The notes under the pieces are model-generated. The model saw nothing but the letters and a program-made list of their open reading frames with translations, was not told the origin of the DNA and did no database searches. The position numbers and the translations under genes were made by a program. From Papilionanthe hookeriana x Papilionanthe teres (lineage: Eukaryota > Streptophyta > Magnoliopsida > Asparagales > Orchidaceae), in the NCBI GenBank assembly GCA_022702705.1, contig CM040427.1, forward strand, positions 75,011,283 through 75,075,282: a stretch of DNA of 64,000 nucleotides, given 5' to 3'. Position 1 is the first letter of the stretch. Each line of letters opens with the position of its first letter. Shown one piece after another: positions 58,946-64,000 of the stretch.

Positions 58946-61896
58946 CTCAACAAAATAGCTTGATTCTTTTTTCACATTGTTCCCCTCTGTTCACTGAGCA
59001 AGAGGATATTTTTAGTTTTTTTTTGCAAAAATATGCATTTTTAAAGTTCTAGGGTTTAAATAATTCAGAAAATCCGGATTTTCTTACTTAACCACATCGG
59101 CGCTATGGCATCCTACGACGGGTCGAAGCTCCACGCGGCGTGGTCCTGTTCGACACCTCCATCTGACTCGACAGCCATGAGGCCCGCAGTTCCGTTCCAA
59201 GCTCCTATCCGGCGTGATCCTGGCCGTCCGTCCGATACACGCTCGATCCAACGGCGGCTGGTCATCGTCAACGACTGGTACGTCCCGAGAGTCGTCCACC
59301 TTCTAACCCTAGAATCTCACTCGATACTCAACCAAATCAAGTGCGGTTTCTTCCTACATGCTCATCTAGCCTAGAGGAGTCTATCCATACGAATAACATG
59401 CATTGTAATCAAGTAAAACAAAATGGAGAATCGCTGGAAGCTCGGGAGCAAGAGGAGTTTCCATACCTTGGTTCAAGAGGTGAAGCCTCGATTGAATGTG
59501 CTCGACACGTTCGTTGGAGCTGGAGGAGCCCACGGATGAAGCCTCTGGTCCTGGTGAATTGCCTAGGTATGACTTCGTCCAAGCCCGATTTCAAGCTATG
59601 GCCGATAGAACAAATGGCTGGCCTAGTGAGGGGGCTTTCACTGGGGAACTTCTTCTTTACCTCTGGTGAAGGTGTGGGAAGTGTTAATTGGGTTTCTGTG
59701 GAGTTTCAAGGGTTGTCCTGTTCCCGGCCTGATTTTGGACTGAGAAATTCAGCTCAGCCAGTGAGGTTCAGGGCAGGAGAACAGTGGGGTTCTTCTTCTT
59801 TAGACTGGGAGAAGCTCTGGGAGAGAATTGGGGAGGTTTTGTGAGAAAAATTTTCAACACCCTTCTCATGGCCTAGGAGAGGTGTTTAAATGGTCAGGGC
59901 CATTCAGCAGGGTTTGGGTTCAATTGAGGGGTTAATTATGTTGCTTAGGTGGAGGGCAGAGAGACTCCAAGGTTTAATTTGGCTGAGGCGGATAGTTGGG
60001 GAGATTTGGGTGAGCTTCACTTGGTGGTGGCTCTCGGTTTTAACCCCCTCCGGCGACTAGGCCGACCAGCAAGGACAAGAGAGCTGGCCCCGGGTCAGGT
60101 GAGTCAGGTGGGAAGGTTTAATGGTGATTAATCAGTTATGGGAGTGTTTGGGGTGAGGCAAAAGGAGATTTATCCACTTAAGGGAAGAGATCCCTTAAAA
60201 TGGGGGACCCTTGGTCCATGGCTCACTTAGCTTGGGCTAGGTGGATCTAAGGTGGTTCCTAGGGTTCAAATGGTGGTTGTGGAAGAGTTGGTTTAGCCAC
60301 ATTTAGTTCAATTTGGTTTGCTTAGGCCATAGGTTCAATTTGGCTCACTTGGGTTTAGGTTGGGCTAACTTGAGTTTGGGTTTGATTTAGGTCCAAATGT
60401 CTTGAGAAAAAATTGTAGAAATGATTGTCATGAAGAACTTTCATGAAGACATGGAATGGTTTTGAGTTCAATTGAAAGGTCAATTTGGTGGATTTTGAGA
60501 TTTTTGTTAATTTGGGTAAGATTGGGTTAAGTTGGGTCCAAGTTGGGTTAAGGTGGGGTTTAGACCAAATTGAAAGTTTCAAATGGTCTAAGGGAATGTA
60601 TTGAAGGGTTCCTAACATCAATTGGGAAGAAATTTTATGATTAGGCCAATCAATTTGGTAGGTTTAGGGCATGAATTCAAGTTAGGTTAAAATGGGGGTA
60701 TTTTGGATTTCAAATGGATTTAGGTTAGGTTTGAGCTAAAATTGGGACAATTGAGGGTTGCATGGGTTTCATGGGAATGTCATGGAAGGTTTATGATTGA
60801 AATTGGAAGGAAAAAGTTGACATTAGGTTAATTGGGGAATTTTGGATTAATTGGGCAAAATTGGAGATTTAGGTTTCAAATGGAATTGAACTCAAATGTG
60901 AATCAATTTGGACTTTTATTTGGTTTAGATTGGTAGTGGGGATGTTGAATTAAAGTTTAGAATTGAAATTGGGCAAGATTGAGGTCAAATGGGTTGGTTT
61001 GGTTTGACATTGAGTCCATTTAGGTTAAAAATGGGTCAAATTGGGGATTTTGATAAAAGTGGATTATTTTGGCAAAATTAGTTTATGGTGTAGTTGAACA
61101 AAATGAAATTGGGAATATTTGGGATTTTATGGAATTTTTTAGGAATTTTTGAAATTTTTGGAATTTTGGGCAAAAATGGTATTTAGGGTATTTGAAGGTT
61201 ATTTGGAGGGTATTGGGGTATTTTGGTGGATTTAAGAGGTGGGAATTGTTTAAAAATGATTTTTAAGATTTTGGAATTTTGGGTAATTTTTGAGAAAATT
61301 TGGAAAGTTTTGGTGGTAGTAGTAGGGGCAATTTGGGTAATTTTAGGTAGGCTGAAGAACCCAATGTCAAAACCAGAGATTTTGGCAAAAGTGAAATTTG
61401 ATTAAGGTTGAGAGAGTGGTTGAGAGAGTGGAAGAGCTTAAAGTGAGTCATGGACCAAGAAATGTCCATTTTGAACATCTCATAGGTTGTTCCTAACCCT
61501 CTTAGCTAAGGGCTAGGGGTTGGACTTAGCCACATGAGTCCTCCAATGAACCAGGAGTCAAGATTAAGTAGGGATGGTTTAGGGTTTAGAATGGGTGTGA
61601 GAGTGCAGTGTGTACTAGCCAGAACTCACCAAGACCAGGCCACCCATAGTTATCCTAAGGCTTAAACATCCTATAGGAATTCATCTTTGTCTTCGTACAC
61701 ATTAGTCCCAACCTTCCAAGTGATTTGGAGGTTGATGACCATCTATGTAAAGATTCTAAAGAGAATCAAGATTTGGTTTGAATTTCTAAATTGTGGATTT
61801 CATCTCTAGTCTTCTAGGATAGTCAAAGAGAAGTCCTATGGCTAGATCCTAAGCACTAAAAGGAAAGAAAAGACCTCACCAAAAATGAGGTCAACA
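58946..61896 (-). mobile_element. Inverted, truncated family-Y LTR (5' part)
   Basis: On the minus strand starts TGTTGACCTCATTTTTGGTGAGG at 61896 and follows the 3' LTR of element B through the TATA-like box (about 59885) and GC island to a point equivalent to about 54990-55020. There it is cut by the end of element B at 58945/58946. No polypurine tract or gene precedes 61896, so it is the outer end of a 5' LTR or a solo LTR. Open frames within it are not recognisable proteins. Confidence 0.82.
59090..59300 (-). other. GC-rich island in inverted Y LTR
   Basis: CpG-rich counterpart of 54640-54860, with CCACGCGGCGTGG (59132-59144) as a short dyad. Shares CGATACACGCTCGATCC with the other copy on the opposite strand. 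Confidence 0.68.
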
Positions 61897-62689
61897 CCTA
61901 TATATCCAACAACCAGATCAGTTCAGCTGGCTCATGGGAAGCAATGGTTGCCCTCAAACAAAATGCCCTTCCATGCTGCTATATCCCACTGCTTGAGATG
62001 ACTGGTTGCCCTCAAACAACAACCAAAAGCTACTCGACATAAAAAAGCTTGAAAAAATCATATCAAAGGCTAAAAAGTATAATCAATAAGTAGACTGGTT
62101 TGGATCCATCCATATTAATTAAAGGTCATCCAACAATGCTCACCGAACACGTTTAAGATATAGAAATATGTTTTATATTATGGTGGGGAGGGGGAATGGG
62201 CTCGGATTTGTTTTCATTCAATCAACAGACAAATCCAACCACCAATTCTCAATTAGTGAACACGGAAGTATCGGTTATCCATCCTCAATAGATGAACATA
62301 CTATCTAAGCTACTCCATTGCCACTGGATGAGAATAGCACATATCACCGATAAACATCTAATGAAGTTATGCTCCACCATAGGGTTGGCAAGATTTCATC
62401 ATCATCGCCCCATCCATACAAAGAAAAAATGAAGGCGAGAGATGCAAAGATTCTCAGAATTCATAGTGATAAAATTAGGCCGAGTAAATTACTCGCCACA
62501 AAATTGCACGAAATTATTTGTAAGATACAAGTGGATAAAACAAGTAGAAGAGAAGCATCTAAACCGTAGAGAAAATGTGGTATTATACATAAAATTGAGT
62601 AACAGATATCACGATGACACAGTCGCTGAGATGGATATAATAAAGCCATATTTAACCAAAATAAACCATCACCTAGAATAGACTTACTG
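61897..62689 (+). other. Decayed DNA, perhaps copia-derived
   Basis: No clear gene. GGTTGCCCTCAAACAA occurs twice (about 61948 and 62006). A short reading SWEAMVALKQNA near 61935 is faintly like the start of a copia reverse transcriptase, too weak to call. It leads into the copia RNase H below. Confidence 0.35.
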
Positions 62690-63209
62690 ATAAATGTGAT
62701 GAAGCACATCATATCTTTTTTAGGGCATTTAAATTCCAGGAAAAATGGATATGTAGACACTAAGAACTTTTGTGTCGCTGACTGGGCGAGTTGTGAAGAT
62801 GATAAAAAAAACCCCCTCATCATACTACATGTTCGTAGGGGGCAAGTTGGTCTCTTGGAAGAGCAATAAATAATCCGTAGTAGCGAGGTCAACAAAAGAG
62901 GCAGAATATAGGTTCATGGACTTGGGAGTTATCGAGATGATGTGGTTGAGAGCCTTGTCGGTTGAGCTCAATGTAGACCAAGAAACTCAAACGAAGTTGT
63001 GGTGCAAAAACAAGTCGACCATCAACAACAACCTAATGCAACATGATAGAACCAGACGTGGAGATTGTTTGATGCTTCATCAAGAAAAAGTTGAATGACG
63101 GGCTACTGGAGCTAAGCCATGTAACCACTGGAGAGCAAAAGGCTGATTGCCTTACTAAAGGACTCAGTTCATTAGAATTGTCAAGGTTATGTGACCACAT
63201 GGGTTAGTA
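62690..63209 (+). pseudogene. Ty1/copia RNase H, decayed
   Basis: The reading has NGYVDTKNFCVADWASCEDD (first Asp motif, family GYTDADWAGS), a shift in the poly-A run at 62803-62811, then FVGGKLVSWKSNK and a TAA where the family has Gln. SVVARSTKEAEYRFMDLG (catalytic Glu) and KLWCKNKSTI follow. In another frame come FIKKKLNDGLLELSHV and EQKADCLTKGLSS (last Asp), ending at a TAG at about 63207. These are the landmarks of the copia RNase H in the usual order. The rest of pol is not recognisable, so this is the tail of an old element on the + strand. In the family the domain degrades the RNA strand during reverse transcription. Confidence 0.87.
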
Positions 63210-63226
63210 GATATCTTTTGCCCATC

Positions 63227-63237
63227 TTGAGGGGGAG
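63227..63237 (+). promoter_or_regulatory. Copia polypurine tract
   Basis: TTGAGGGGGAG directly before TGTTGAGA, the standard polypurine tract and LTR start of plant copia elements. Confidence 0.8.
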
Positions 63238-64000
63238 TGTTGAGAATTGGATCTCATTTAGGGTCCTATAGGTAAAAAGGGAATATTGAAAAAGTATAGG
63301 TACTTAAGCCCATGTTAAGAATGAACATATTAGGTTTTGAACAATTCATTCTTTTGACATGTAAATACAAAATAATTTAGTAGTATGCATGTAAATCTTC
63401 CAAAATAAACTCAGCAGTGAAAAAAAGCACAATATCATGATGAAGAGGAGTTCAGGCTGCTACAAAATACTAATAATGAAAAACTTCTCCAATAGTTCAG
63501 CTTATCAATCAAATGTACGTAATCTAAATTCAGACTATTACGATGCAAAGTATTTAAAACAGTTTAAAGTTGATTATTTTGATATAAATAAATTCAGGAG
63601 TAAATGAAAACAAACAATGGATGACAATTCAAATTGTTACATAATACCAACAAAGAAAAACTTCTCAAACAGTTTCTTCAAAGTCTAGCATCATCTCAGT
63701 CCTCTGGTGAAATCAGGGTTTAGGAATAATGGGTTTAAGGCTCTATTTACACAGCATTGAAGTTTAGAGCTCCATCTTGCCCCATCAGCATAAAGTTGGG
63801 ATAACTACATACATAACAATTGAAACATTGCTACATACAAGACGAGCAGCCACTTCAACTTATCTTTTAAATTCTCACCAAAATATCACAATGAGCACAT
63901 CACATTAATTTGTTGGCGGACAGGATACACCAAATCAGAGATTTAACACAAAATAGAGAAGAAACGGAATTTTAGATTCTGTGGCTTAAAGTTCTTATTT
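63238..64000 (+). mobile_element. Start of copia 3' LTR and flanking AT-rich DNA
   Basis: The LTR begins TGTTGAGAATTGGATCTC. Its end is not identified; no second copy is in the window. From about 63430 two related stretches (about 63450-63510 and 63625-63690, both with GAAAAACTTCTC) suggest a degenerate ~180-bp duplication. No gene seen. Confidence 0.55.

Noticed and set aside
51692..61896. Open frames in family Y LTRs (for example 53863-54331, 59105-59844)
   Set aside because: They lie in LTR leader and promoter DNA. The copies on opposite strands do not preserve the same frames, and no protein family is recognised.
62461..62895. Minus-strand frame of 144 residues
   Set aside because: Overlaps the + strand copia RNase H remnant in antisense; Ser/Leu/Cys-rich without a recognisable domain.
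1..64000. tRNA, rRNA or other structured RNA genes
   Set aside because: No cloverleaf with A and B boxes and no rRNA segment was seen. The only tRNA-like sequences are the 18-base primer sites of the two elements.

Overview
The window is a block of nested plant retrotransposons with no recognisable single-copy host gene. The host is a land plant. The evidence is Ty3/gypsy elements of the Tat (Ogre-like) lineage with a second, archaeal-type RNase H after the classical one, primer sites matching the 3' end of a plant tRNA-Arg, a Ty1/copia RNase H remnant, AT-rich spacers and AAACCCTAA (telo-box) motifs. Nothing identifies the species; a large, repeat-rich genome is likely. Layout: 1-1810 is AT-rich DNA without genes. 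1811-11144 is a lone LTR of about 9.3 kb (family X, + strand). 11145-11996 holds a decayed Ty3/gypsy reverse transcriptase piece and an LTR-promoter-like stretch. 11997-38563 is element A (- strand): a complete 3' LTR of 8,967 bp at 11997-20963, a 3' UTR with a ~110-bp tandem array, an AlkB-type dioxygenase gene, a small conserved ORF, then pol, gag and leader read from right to left, the primer site at 32265-32282 and a 5' LTR (32293-38563) cut off at its outer end. 38564-58945 is element B (+ strand, related family Y): only the last 578 bp of its 5' LTR, primer site 39147-39164, leader, gag, pol, the same small ORF, the same AlkB-type gene (broken), a ~37-bp tandem array and a complete 3' LTR of 7,254 bp at 51692-58945. 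58946-61896 is the first ~3 kb of another Y LTR in inverted orientation. 62690-64000 holds the end of a decayed copia element, its polypurine tract and the start of its LTR. How the parts work together: both elements have the order LTR, primer site, N-terminal ORF, gag with a variant zinc knuckle, protease, RT, degenerate RNase H, active-type RNase H, integrase, small ORF, AlkB, tandem-repeat 3' UTR, LTR. The AlkB-type protein most resembles the plant ALKBH9/10 (ALKBH5-like) group, known as RNA N6-methyladenosine demethylases, and sits in the same place in two diverged families. It therefore looks like inherited cargo of a retrotransposon lineage and is the most interesting content of the window. 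I cannot confirm without a search whether it has been described. The LTRs are unusually long and built of several different tandem arrays: an 80-bp W-box-rich array upstream of the TATA box, and 74-131-bp arrays, one rich in telo-boxes, downstream of it. Element A's frames are broken by only a few stops and shifts. Element B is much more broken and carries odd CpG-rich patches. All boundaries were placed by eye.
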